From positions 347,501 to 411,500 of the forward strand of contig JACVTC010000073.1 of NCBI GenBank assembly GCA_016946835.1: DNA of 64,000 bases, written 5' to 3'. The notes below the pieces were generated by a model, which was given only the letters and a program-made list of their open reading frames with translations, did not search any database and was not told the DNA's origin. Source of the stretch: Neocallimastix lanati (nom. inval.) (lineage: Eukaryota > Neocallimastigomycota > Neocallimastigomycetes > Neocallimastigales > Neocallimastigaceae). A program made the translations under genes and the position numbers. Positions 12,600 through 24,207 of the stretch are shown piece after piece (position 1 is the stretch's first letter; each line of letters begins with the position of its first letter).

Positions 12600-14586
12600 T
12601 TGTAATAATCAATCTTAACACAAGGAATCTTCAGAAATTGAAGTTCCTGATATTAGTTTATTACAAGAAAACTATCATAGATGAATAATTTTTGTTACCA
12701 AAAAAAAAAAAAAAAAAAAAAAGTTGTTAGTTGAGATTGGTATATACGTCTTGGTCACCATAAATTTGATAATTCTTAGTGAGGAATTGGGAAATGAAGA
12801 ACTTTTAGTTAGATTGTATTTTTGAAAAGTTCATCAACACACACTACCAATTCCATTGCTAAGGATCTCGTCTACCCTTTACTTTAACTTCTTTATGAAA
12901 AAATTTTTTGTATATTCCAAATATTGTCCAAAATCAAATAGTAACGAAGGCACTGTTATCACAGATATGTATAATATAGAAATTTAAGTATTGATTCTGA
13001 TAGTAGTAACGAAGTGTATAATATAAATAATGAATAAATTGTATCAATAGTAGTATTATTGTTAATGATATATTTTTTTTTTTTTTTTGTTTTGACAATG
13101 AAAAAAATGTTTTAATTTTCATTCATGACCTTGAATCGTGGACTGAAAGTAGATTATAATATAAAAAAATATCAAAATGTAAAAGAAATTACTAATGGAA
13201 CTGTTATTAAAAAAAAAAAAAAAAGTACTATATTAATATTAATATGGAAAAATACTTCATCCTAAGAGTTATCTATAATAATAATACGGATTATATGAAG
13301 GTTATTTATATGATTATAATACACTTGTCTGTTAAAAGAATAAATTGGGAGATTTCTTCAAAGGTTCGCTCATTTAATAGTATAAATTATAATAGAACTA
13401 GGTATTATTATTAATTCACTATTCCTATCTCTGATAATCTTCTCTATGTTAATTCTTTTTTCGAATATTCAATAGTTTAATTTCTGTATTAGCTGGAATA
13501 TCAATGATTGGAACTCTGAAAAACGTGATGGACTTATTCATTTTAATTCAATTTTTAATTCTCTTTACATTTTTGTTTCCAAGAAGTCTGTAATAATTCA
13601 TTCCTGAATTCATTTTTCAATTTCTATCTATATATTAATCATTTTTAAAATAGTACTGAGACATGCAGACATGAAAAGTAATGCTAAACAATTTTTCTTC
13701 TCCTCAGGAATCATAGGACATTAATCAACCAATTTCAATGTCAGAAATTCTCTCTTTCTCTTCTGTTTCCTTTCAATGAAAAATAATAAAAAACATCTGG
13801 TCCTGATGGTATACCAATAGAACTTTTTTTATAGCATTTTTCAACAACTCTTGGGAGTTACAATTCCTCTCAAAATAATAATAATTGAGAAGTTATTTTA
13901 TTTCTAATTGGGCAAAATGCCTATTTTTATTATTTAATAAAATTTGGGATGGTGACTTCCCTGATGAATGGAATTCTACTTCTATTTTTTTCCATTTTTA
14001 AGAAAAGGGAATCTTTCAGATTGTAATAATTCTAGTGGTATTTTCACTCATCAATGAAAGGTTAAAGATTAGGTCAAAAATTGTCACAAAAGAAGTTGCG
14101 AACTATGCTTTTTCTCATGATATTTATTAAATCAGAATAATTATGTAAATTTGGGTTTAGAAATAAAGAAGAATTTATTAGTTTATTTTGTCTTCATTTA
14201 TGAAATTTGTCATAGAAGAAAAAATTTAATGATTAATTTATCTTTCTTGATTTTTTCTTGACCTCAAAAAAAAGTTTATGATTCAGTTTCAACTTATAAT
14301 ATACTTTACAAAAACAAAAAACATAATAATATTGATATTCGTGGTAAATACCTTCAGTTCATTATTAGACTCATTACTAATCTATTCCTTACTTTGAAAG
14401 CTAGTGCAAACTTTAATGGTAAATTTCCAAAAGCATTTCAAATATATCGTGATGTTCCCCAAGGGTGTCACTTATTGCCTATTTTATTTAATATATCTAT
14501 TAGTGATATATTTGATAAATTCAATGAGATATGGTGAGATAACTAAAAGAGTGTTGTGGTGGATGAAGTAATTTTCCATATATAGT

Positions 14587-14610
<24 letters not shown>
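12600..14610 (+). pseudogene. Second decayed LINE copy: endonuclease, linker and RT fragments
   Basis: In plus orientation: an AP-type endonuclease motif E-V-P-D-I-S-L-L-Q-E-N (12,634-12,672, the D-I-x-x-L-Q-E signature), a linker region with W-N-I-N-D-W-N (around 13,490-13,510), the pre-RT motif S-G-P-D-G-I-P-I-E (around 13,793-13,825), K-K-G-N-L-S-D-C-N-N (around 14,000-14,030), G-F-R-N-K-E-E-F-I-S-L-F (around 14,152-14,190) and motif B as V-P-Q-G-C-H-L-L-P-I-L-F-N (14,454-14,492). Stops and frameshifts are very frequent and the Y-A-D-D catalytic motif is not recovered. This copy is older than the one at 9.6 kb. Confidence 0.8.
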
Positions 14611-14621
<11 letters not shown>

Positions 14622-14703
14622 TAATTTCATGAATAATTTCATTATATAAGAACTCCTATAGTCTATTTTCTGTCCACAATTCAAGGTCATGAATGAAATT
14701 TAA
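14611..14703 (-). pseudogene. Short LINE endonuclease fragment, opposite strand
   Basis: The reverse complement of 14,662-14,703 matches 13,111-13,152 with about four mismatches in 42 positions. Weaker similarity continues to about 14,610 (both reach GAAATTACTAA). It is therefore a piece of the same LINE region in opposite orientation at the end of the second copy. It forms a long-range inverted repeat of about 1.5 kb span with that copy. Confidence 0.6.
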
Positions 14704-15862
14704 TCTTTTTTTTTTTTTTTTTTTTTTTCTTTTTTTTTTTTTATATTGTATTTATTTCATACGATTTGCAACTTAATGAAAAAAAAAAAAAAAACTCAAA
14801 TTGTTTGTGAATAATTTTAAATGTAAAAATTTTGTATAAAAATTGAATTTTAATTTTTTTTTATGGTTTTCTATTGATATCTAAAAATATTTCATCATAT
14901 TATTATTGGTGAAGAAATGAAAATATTAATATTAAAAAAAAATTACTTGATACAAAAAAGCGTAATAGATATTTAATATAAAAAAGAATATTAAAAAATT
15001 AAAAAATCAAAATAAAGTACATATATAAAAAAAAGTACTATAATTATATAACCATTCAAAAAAAAAAAAAAAAAAAAAAAAAAACATAATAAATATAACA
15101 TTATAGTATTATAAATAAATGATTCATACATGAAGAAATTGCAAATACATGAAAAGGATGAAAATATAGGAAAAAGGTAAAAAAAAAAAAAAAAAATACA
15201 TGGAAGAAAAATGATACTATTTCTTAAAATTTTTTTTTTTTTTTATAATTAATAAATAATATTACTTATAAAACAACTACAATAAATAACTGTACCAAAA
15301 ACATTCATTACGCAATGTTTGGATTTTTTACCATCACCTTCCGTACACCAACAAAAATTAAGACGATTTTCCCTTAAGTAAACCTCATAATGTTTATATA
15401 TAATGTAAACTATACATATTATGTATTTACTGTATAAATTATTTTTCGTTATTTTTTTTTTTTTTTTAGTTTTTATTGCAATTTATGGATATAAATAATA
15501 TATAATTAGTATATAAGTATATATATCTCTTCTAATCATCATTATTACATGGGATATCAATAAATGATATTTTTTAAATAAATAAATAAAAAACTAATAT
15601 ATATATATATAAATATACATAAAATAAAACTTTTTATTCATTTTAGTTTTAAATAAAATATAAATATAATAATTTATATATATATATATATATATATTAT
15701 AATTAGTATTATTAAATGTACTTAATGATTATATATATTTTTTAAACATGGTCAAAAATAATTATGATTTTTATTATTTATTTATTTATAAAATTTTTTT
15801 TATTTAATATTATTTTAATTTTTTTTATTTTTATTTATTATTATTTTTTCTTTTTTTTTTTT
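14704..15862. other. Intergenic, homopolymers and TA repeats
   Basis: Between the LINE cluster and the 3' end of DNAAF11. Poly-T (about 14,706-14,742), poly-A (about 15,058-15,084) and TA runs (about 15,598-15,612 and 15,678-15,698). No coding pattern on either strand. Confidence 0.6.
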
Positions 15863-16975
15863 TTAGCATAATGGTGGAACATCTGGATCATCAACAAAAT
15901 CTTCACTGGGTTCAATATCTGCTGGTAATATTTCTTTCATTTGAATACCATTTGCTGCATAGGAAGTGGTATCCACTTTACGATTAAATCTATTCTTTTT
16001 AGAATTTTCATAGATATTAGCTATATCTATTTTTTCTTTTGAAGGCTCTATATCTAAAAATTTGGCATATCGACGTCCCAATTTTGATTTTTCTTTTTCT
16101 TCTTGAGCTTTCTTTTTCTTTTCTTGTTCTAATTTTTTATTTAAGTTTATTTCTTCTTTCATTCTTCTCTTTTCTTCATAAATATCAACAGGTTTATTTT
16201 TTTCGGTTATCCTTTCCCGTTCATCAATGTTTTCTTCATCCTCCTCTAAATCTTTATCTAAATAGAATTCTCCATTTTTTGATTTATTAACTTTTACCAT
16301 CGTAATCATAAGAGTACCACTACATTTACTACGTTCACAGGTAACATTATTATCATCACAGTAAACTTCATCATCTAAAGTAAGTACTAAATCTTTTCCT
16401 TTAATATTTACTCGAATCCATGTGGGATGGACATCTACATCGATTAAAGAAGTTTCTAAAAATTTGGAAATAAATACTTCCAGTATTAATAATTTATCCG
16501 TGGAGGTAAATTGAAATGGATATTTTCCTTCATTTCTTTGTAATACTTTAGATCCATCGGGCGTAAATATAGGTCTAGCTTTTTTTACCTTCTTTTTTTC
16601 CTTTTTAGGGTTTTGAGCTTCTTTAAGAGCTGCTAGTTCTCTTGCAGCATTTAAACGTGATTTAGGTGTAAATTTTGTTGACATATTTAATCTTTGTTGA
16701 CGTTCTTCTATTGTTAATTTACTGAGATCGACTTCTTCTTCTTCTTCATCATCATAGGAAGACTTAATTTCTGGCATGTCATTAACAATTTCTTCAATAT
16801 CTTGTTTAGCCATAATTCTTTCAGATTTTAATATTTCTTGTCCATCAAGTACCTTTAATTAATTTATAATTTTTATTTATAGATTTAAAAGTTATTGGTT
16901 TTATTATGAATTTGAGTCATATATATATATATATATATATATAGATATATATTAATTGACGTAAGAATAAAATGA

Positions 16976-17024
<49 letters not shown>

Positions 17025-17726
17025 TATATATAATAAAAATAGATGTATATACAAATATATGTGAAAATGATAATAATTATTGTTGCATAAAAATTATTAT
17101 TATATATATAAAAAGAATTTTAATAAATATTTGTAATAATTATATATATATATATATATAATTATTTTACTGTAGATATAATAACAATTTTGTTATTATA
17201 TATTTTTATAATATTATAATATTATATTTTTTTAAGTTTTTATTTTATATTTTTTATTTCAAGTTTTTTTTTTTTTTTTTTTACAAGTCAAAATTTTTTA
17301 GAAAATGACTATCATTTATGAAATTTCAAAAATATAAAATTATTTAAATTAATATTTACTTTCAATTGAGGTAATGTATTGATAACATATTCTCTATATC
17401 CTTCAATTTTAGTGCATGGATTACCTACAAGATATCTTTAAATATATATTGTATATACACGATTTATTTAATATCATAATATACAATATATAATAAATCT
17501 CATTGATATAATATATTTATGTATCATAAATTTTACAATTCTCTTAAATGAATATTGTTCTTTAATGAAGCAACACAAGTAATATCTTCAATAAAATTAA
17601 CAGTAAAATCTAATTTTTCTAACGATTCACATCCTTCTAAATTTTCAATCTTGGTAATATTGTTTAAAGCTAAGTTAAGATATTTTAAACACTTTAATTT
17701 ATGCAAATTTTCTATTGTAAGATATA

Positions 17727-17819
<93 letters not shown>

Positions 17820-18682
17820 TTTTTATTTAATTAATGAATAATGAGTTAATATTTTTTAAAATATATAAATATATATATTAAAATATTAAAATTATGTTAT
17901 ATTAATATATATTATGCAAATAAAAAATATGAAGTATAAATAGAGGAATATAGACGATTATTGATATAAAAAAAAAAAAAAAAAAAAAAGATATTAATAT
18001 AAAAATGAATGAAATTTGTATAAATAAATATAAATATATTTATATATATAGGAATTAGATAATTAATAAATAAAATTAATAGATAGTAATTAGATAATTA
18101 ATAAATAAAATTAATAGATAGTAATTATAATTTTTATAATTTATATGTATAAATATATTTTTTGAATGCTCTTTTTTTTTTTTAAAAAAAAAAAAAATTA
18201 AAACTAACCAATTTTTGAAATTTGATTATTTTGAAGTAAAAGAATTTCTAAATTACGACAATAAACATCCAAATTTTCAATTTTTTCAATATCATATTGA
18301 TGAAGAGCTATTTCTTTCAAGGTTGATAATTCTTTATCATTATGTTCTGACCTTTTTAATAATAATTCTTTATCGACTATAATGTAAATTATAATAATAA
18401 TAATATAAAAATAATAAATTTGAAAAAGTAAATGATTGAAAAAATTAATAATTCATTCTTAATGGTTATTTATTATTTAATTATTAAAATATAAGTTAAT
18501 AATATTTTTATTTTTATTCTTATTTTATTTCATTTTTATTTTTTTTATGCTTATTTTTATTTTCATTTCTATTATTTATTTTTAATTTTTTTTTTTTCTT
18601 TTTAATTTCTAATTTTTATTTTTTATTTTTAATTCCTTGTTTAATATTTTCATTTTAAATATTTATTACTTCTTTGAACCAT
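15863..18682 (-). CDS. DNAAF11: DNAAF11 (LRRC6 / tilB): axonemal dynein assembly factor, 5 exons
   Basis: Exons on the minus strand: 18,682-18,670, 18,376-18,209, 17,711-17,537, 17,435-17,360 and 16,852-15,863. All introns are GT-AG and phase-consistent, giving 473 residues (the human protein has 466). Exon 2 begins after M-V-Q-R and reads [13 protein letters not shown], the family N-terminus. Leucine-rich repeats fill about residues 20-125 ([13 protein letters not shown], then L-N-L-A-L-N-N-I). The LRR cap reads L-V-G-N-P-C...G-Y-R-E-Y-V...L-P-Q-L-K-V-L-D-G. A coiled-coil and acidic/basic region follows, then a CS-like domain (about 253-315) and the conserved C-terminus D-V-P-P-L. The family acts in the cytoplasm with HSP90-type co-chaperones to pre-assemble dynein arms for motile cilia. 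It implies a flagellated stage. The 13-nt first exon is the least certain part but restores the family N-terminus in frame. Confidence 0.93.
16979..17022. repeat. (TAA)n in DNAAF11 intron 4
   Basis: Uninterrupted TAA triplets, about 44 bp, inside the last intron of DNAAF11. Confidence 0.85.
17727..17819. repeat. (ATT)n, about 31 units, next to a DNAAF11 splice acceptor
   Basis: Perfect ATT repeats of about 93 bp inside intron 2 of DNAAF11. On the coding (minus) strand this is (AAT)n and ends only about 14 nt before the exon 3 acceptor at 17,712-17,713. The plus-strand poly-Tyr open frame here is a repeat artefact. Confidence 0.9.
18053..18122. repeat. Perfect 35-bp tandem duplication in DNAAF11 intron 2
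   Basis: The 35-bp unit beginning AATTAGATAATTAATAAATA occurs at 18,053-18,087 and identically at 18,088-18,122. Perfect identity suggests a recent duplication. It lies between exons 2 and 3 and is spliced out. Confidence 0.9.
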
Positions 18683-19029
18683 TTTTCTTTTTCCTTTTTT
18701 TGTATAATTTTGTTATTAATTATTTTTTATTAAAATTATTATTAAATAGTATAATATTATTAATAATTTTCTCTATTTTTTTTTTTTTTTCTATTTTTTA
18801 TTAATAATTAAATATAACAGGTAATTTTTGATTAAAGTGTATAAAAAAAATTTTTTTTAAAAGCATCCGTAGCAGTTTTTTTTTTATCCCATATCGGAAT
18901 TTAAAAATTTTTAATATTTATTTAAATTATAAAATTCATTATTTTTTTAATTTAAAAGTTTTTTTTATAATAGTGTTACATACTTTTAGTATAAATTAAT
19001 ATATTTAATAAAAATATGAAACACATTTA

Positions 19030-19060
<31 letters not shown>

Positions 19061-19266
19061 ATTTATATATAACGTATTATAAAGATTAAAACACTAAGTT
19101 TTTATTTTAAAACAAAACACAGTTTTGGAAGTATTTTTATTTATTTTTTATTTTTATTTTATTTTAATTTATTTTTTAATAAATGCAAAAAAAAACTTAT
19201 AAACGATTTTATTTTAATTTAATATTTTATTTTTGTTTTTATTTCCCATATTTTTTTTTAAGGAAT

Positions 19267-19299
<33 letters not shown>

Positions 19300-20258
19300 G
19301 AATAAAAAATTATATAAATGCTATAAAAAAAAATTAAGATGTAATAACTAATAATATATTAGTTTCCTTAATTTTTTTTTTTTTAGTTATTCATTTTTAA
19401 GTTATCAATAAAAGAAAATTATTATATATACATTATTTTTTTTTTAATGATTTCAAAAATTAATAATTAATATATTATTATTTACTATCTTTATCTTTTT
19501 GTATATATTTATAAATATATAAATATATTTATAAAAAATATTAATAAATAAACTATTATTTAAATAGTCTAAAATTCTAATACCTAACATTATTTATTCT
19601 TTATATTGCTACTTTCTTTTTTAATGATTATTATATATAATTGTTTTTTATTGACTTTTCATTATTTATATTATGTTTTATATATAAAAAAGTCTTAAAA
19701 AAGGTTTAAATTTATTGATTATTATAATAATTATTAATTTATTATAATTTAATTATTTTATAATATTTTTTTTTTAAAATTTAATATTATATCTTTTTTT
19801 TATAATAAAAGAATATAATATTAATTTTATATTATACTCCCTATTTATTTAATTTATTTTAAATTTTTTAATTTTTTAATTTTTTTTTTTTTTTTTTTAG
19901 ATATTTTTTATAAGTTTAATTATTAATTTAAAAAAGGGATGGTAAATTATTATTTAGATTAACTTTTGAAATTATAATTTTCTTTTTTTTTAATAACTTA
20001 AAAAAAAAAAAAAGATAAAAAGATAAATATATTTTCTAATAAATTTAAAAAGGGTTAAATTATTATTATTATTATATACACCAAAAATAGAAATGGGTAT
20101 TTTTTTTATAATAATTACTATTTTTAAATTAAATTAATTGTAAAAAAAAAATATTCTTTAAATTATATAAAAGTTAAATAATTATGTTATATATATTTTT
20201 TTTAAATAATGAACAAAAAAGGTGAATTTCATTCCTATTTCCTAAAGTATTAATTCAT
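18683..20258. other. Intergenic between DNAAF11 start and the glycogenin-like gene stop
   Basis: Promoter side of DNAAF11 and 3' side of the glycogenin-like gene (both minus strand). Only poly-T runs (for example about 19,268-19,298) and AT repeats; no coding pattern and no promoter element I could defend. Confidence 0.5.
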
Positions 20259-21383
20259 TTAATGCTTACGAGAAACGGAGGTTGGAATTCTGAAGGAATC
20301 ATAGTTTGCATGATTCTTCTTAATTGGAAGAGAAGTATCTTCTTCTAAATCCTTATCAGTTAACTTCTTAACTTTTGTAGAAGAAGCTAATTTTTGAGAA
20401 TCAGTGAATTCATTTTCGTTCCAGTCACAGTGGTAGTGAGCAAAGTCTGGAATTTGGTATCCACTAGTAGACTTCTTTTGACTGCCATGATAACCACTAG
20501 ATGGATAGTTGGAACGAACATTCCATCCAGAAACTGGACCAGTCTCAGTAGAAATAGATAAGATCTTGGCAACATTGTACTTATCAAAGATATCCCACCA
20601 CTTTTGAACAAGAATAGTTGTTTGGTATGGGAATTCACTCTTTGGAACAATCTTACCATCAGAGAAACGGTCCCATTTCCATGGCTTCATTTCACCAATG
20701 AAGTGAACAATAGCAATATTTTGTTGGAATTGTTCGAAGGCTGGAAGGTAAGAATAAACTGAAGAAGGAGTAACATTGTAAACGAATGGTAAACGGTTGG
20801 TCTTGAATGGACCTTCAGAAGATTGAGCCCAGTTAGAGAAGAATTGGTTTAATAAACCTTGATCAGCACCATCAAAACTACCTTCAGATAAAGCCATAGC
20901 CATAAGACCATCATATATAGCTTTGTTTGGCTTAGTAACGAAAACACCAGAGTTGAAAATATCTGGCCAACCACAATCTGGAGCAGCAGCAAAGTCAATG
21001 TCACCATCAACATAGCTGAAAAGTTCATCGACATTACGAGTAACAAGAACATCAGAATCAAAGAAAATGAAACGGCTGTACTTGATAACATCTGGGTTCC
21101 AGACATGAATCTTTGTGAATGTAATATCTAATTCAGAACGACCTAATAAGTCAAGATTCTTCTTGTCATTAGAACGAATAGTATCAACAAAAACAATGTC
21201 ATTGAATACACTACGTAAATGATTAACGGAGTTTGGGGAAACATTGTCATTAGTGACAACAGCAACTAATGGATATTTTGTACCGTAAGCTCTTAATGAG
21301 TTAGCAAGAACAAGAGCACCCGGTACATATGAATCAGAAGTTAAAAGGGTAACATAACTGTAATTTTCTGGAGTAGCTGGCAT
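20259..21383 (-). CDS. GYG1: Glycogenin-like glycosyltransferase (GT8), primer of glycogen synthesis
   Basis: Single exon, 374 residues, near the length of short glycogenins. The GT-A fold is clear: the N-terminal nucleotide-binding strand (T-L-L-T-S-D-S-Y-V-P-G-A), D-S-D at 109-111 in F-F-D-S-D-V-L-V (the D-x-D metal/UDP site), F-N-S-G-V-F-V (about 143-149), D-G-A-D-Q-G-L-L-N (171-179), Y-S-Y-L-P-A-F and H-F-I-G-E-M-K-P-W (227-235). Tyr 210, in S-S-V-Y-S-Y-L-P, aligns with the autoglucosylated Tyr of animal glycogenin. The family transfers glucose from UDP-Glc to itself to start a glucan chain that glycogen synthase extends, in the cytosol. The C-terminus lacks a convincing copy of the glycogen-synthase-binding W-E-x-G motif; only D-S-F near the end resembles it. 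Codon use is noticeably more GC-rich than in neighbouring genes, which suggests high expression. A related GT8 enzyme such as galactinol synthase is less likely. Confidence 0.92.
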   Translation of the reverse strand: MPATPENYSYVTLLTSDSYVPGALVLANSLRAYGTKYPLVAVVTNDNVSPNSVNHLRSVFNDIVFVDTIRSNDKKNLDLLGRSELDITFTKIHVWNPDVIKYSRFIFFDSDVLVTRNVDELFSYVDGDIDFAAAPDCGWPDIFNSGVFVTKPNKAIYDGLMAMALSEGSFDGADQGLLNQFFSNWAQSSEGPFKTNRLPFVYNVTPSSVYSYLPAFEQFQQNIAIVHFIGEMKPWKWDRFSDGKIVPKSEFPYQTTILVQKWWDIFDKYNVAKILSISTETGPVSGWNVRSNYPSSGYHGSQKKSTSGYQIPDFAHYHCDWNENEFTDSQKLASSTKVKKLTDKDLEEDTSLPIKKNHANYDSFRIPTSVSRKH

Positions 21384-22811
21384 TTTTTTATCTATAAATT
21401 GATGTATATATATATATATATTTTTTATTTTATTAATATTTTCATAAAAAAAATTATTAGTATTATTAATTTATTTCTTTTTTTAATATATTTTTATTAA
21501 CATAAACAATATTGATATATATTGTAATTAATAAAATTTAGTATTTTTCTCAAATAAAATTTTATATATCAACAAAATTCAAATATTTTTTAATTACTAT
21601 AAATTATTATAATAATATTATAAAATATAAAATTTAACATATAAATTTTTTTTTAAAAAAAATTCGTTATTAACCTTTTTTTATTATAATTTATTTATAT
21701 AAAATTTATTATTGCTTTTAAAATTAATTTTATTTTTAGCTTTTATTATTTATAATTTTCTTTAATTTTTATATAAAGTTTTTTAGTATATTTTATTATT
21801 TTTAATAATTTATACTTCTTTATTTATAAGTTTTTTTTTAAACAATTAAGTCTTTTAACTTAATGTCTTTATATTTTTATATTTTATTGTTATTGTATTT
21901 GATTATTATTTGATAATTATTTATAAAATTTAAATTAATTATTTAAAATCCTAAGCGAAAAAAAATAGGTATTTATATATTTTTTTCGACATTAATAATT
22001 TCATTTAATTCTTAATTTTTACTTTTTTTTTTTTTAATTTTTTTTTTAAATTTTTTTTTAAATTTTTTTTTAAACTTTAATTACTATAAAAGTAATATTA
22101 CATTCTATTGAAATTGAAATATATATTATGATAAAATTAATTAAAATAAAAAATATATTAAAATTAAAATTGGAATTAATTAATAAAAATATTTTTGTAA
22201 TTAGTATTAAGTTATTTAATTTTTTTTTTTTTTTTTTTTTTTTTTCTTAAATATTAATAACTCTATTTAAAGTACTTTGACAAATAAAGAATTTTAAATA
22301 AAATAAAATAAAATAAATATAAATATTATTAACAGATTGAATAAAATATAATAAAATAAAATAAAATATAATATAATATAATATAATAAAATATAAATTA
22401 ATTAAAATATAATATAATAAATTAAAATATAAAATAAAAAATTATTTATAGTTTATATTAATAATATATATAAAGATTATTTTATGATTAATTAATAATA
22501 TAATAATCCGTATAAATGTATGTATAAAAGGAAATAAAAAGAAAAAATAAAATACAGTAAAAAAAAAAAAAAAAAATCAAATTACTGATAATATATGTTT
22601 TTTTTATTATTTTAATAATTATTCAGTATTAAAGTATTATTATATAAAATATACTATTATTAAATGACTTCATATAAAAAATATATATAACAATATATAA
22701 TAAAAATAAAAATGGTAATATTAGTTTTCAAGTCTTTTTTTTTTTTTTCTTTTTTCTTTTTTTTTTTTTTTTTATAAATAAAGAAATAGAGAAGGTTTTA
22801 TTTAAATATAC

Positions 22812-22858
<47 letters not shown>

Positions 22859-23350
22859 ATATTTTTTTTATTTTAATTATAATTTTTTTCTTTCTTTTTT
22901 TCTTTCATTTCTTTTATTTTATCATTTTTATTAAGAATCATATTTCAGAAATTATATAAATCAAATCAAAATTATCATAATTGTAATAATGATATTAAAT
23001 ATAATTAATTATTTATTTATTTAATAATAAATTTATTTCTTGAATAGTCAATAAATTTCCCTGATTAATTTTACCATTATAGATAAATGGAAAAAAAAAG
23101 GAAATAATTTTTTTATTATATAATTTTTTATTATTTAATTCAATAATTATTAAAAAGTTTTTAATAAAATATACAATAAAATAAATATACATTATTGAAG
23201 TAGTCTGTACTATAAGAATTAATTAAATGCAATATAACAAATAATTAGAATTATTAGTTAACCAATTAGGAAAAATATAAATAAAGCAAGCTGATATTAT
23301 TACTTCAATTCAATTTTAATTACAAGTCCGTTTAATATAATATAATCTTA

Positions 23351-23395
23351 TTAAATGGATTTTAATTTTTTTTTTTAATATCAAAATCCATTTAA
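23351..23395. repeat. Inverted repeat, 13-bp arms
   Basis: TTAAATGGATTTT at 23,351-23,363 pairs perfectly with AAAATCCATTTAA at 23,383-23,395 across a 19-nt T-rich loop. Just outside, TTTAATATAATATAATC is repeated directly (around 23,333 and 23,391). Confidence 0.75.
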
Positions 23396-24169
23396 TATAA
23401 TATAATCATACAATCATATAATAATGAATTAAACAATTTTTATAGCTTTATTTTTTTTTATTTAAATAAAATTTAAAGGGTAATGATGTAATATATTCTA
23501 ATGTTATAATAATTATAAATTCTATAATTTATATATATAATCAAAATTCAAAAGAGAATAAAAATTTTTAATAATAATTTATAAAAAGTATAATTAATAT
23601 AAAAATTATTATTATTATTATTACTATTATTGTTAAAAACATTTTTATTTTAATAAAATTTACATTTATAAAATAAATTGATAATAATAATGATAACTAA
23701 AGTAGTAGAGTATTATAAATTATAATTAAACATAAAATAAAAATTAAAAAATAATCTATTTGAATTATTTGAATTTGATATAATATAATAAAAGCATTTT
23801 TTAATCGATTAATAAAAATTAAAGTTTTTATAATTTAATTAATTTTTAGATTATTAATACATAATATCACTTTCAAAGATAAATATTATTTTTTTGAAAT
23901 GTATCACAAGTTTTTTTATTTTTATTATTTTTATTATTTTCTATATATTTTTATTTTTTGTAAAACTTGGTGATATACCTTTTTTTTTTTTTTTTTTTTA
24001 GAGCATTACAATAATTTTATTTTTTTTTGTTATAAAAAAATTAAAAAACAAAAAAGAAAATTGATTTTTGCGATTTATTTTTTTAATAAATGAAGGTCAA
24101 ATTTTTTTTTTTTTAAATTATTAGAAATATTCATAATTTAAAAAAACATATTTAAATATTTTTAAATAA

Positions 24170-24207
24170 TGAATATACTTGATTTTAAATAAAATCAAGT
24201 ATATTCA
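24170..24207. repeat. Near-perfect 38-bp palindrome
   Basis: Arms TGAATATACTTGATTTTA (24,170-24,187) and its exact reverse complement (24,190-24,207) flank a 2-nt AA loop. An 18-bp perfect stem is longer than the usual chance hairpins even in AT-rich DNA, and it contains G/C positions in both arms. Confidence 0.85.

Noticed and set aside
15863-16813. DNAAF11 as a 316-residue single-exon protein starting M-A-K-Q-D
   Set aside because: The frame continues upstream to a splice acceptor at 16,853, and four further exons supply the missing leucine-rich repeats.
17555-17830. Plus-strand 91-codon frame with a poly-Tyr end
   Set aside because: Antisense of DNAAF11 exon 3 followed by the ATT repeat.
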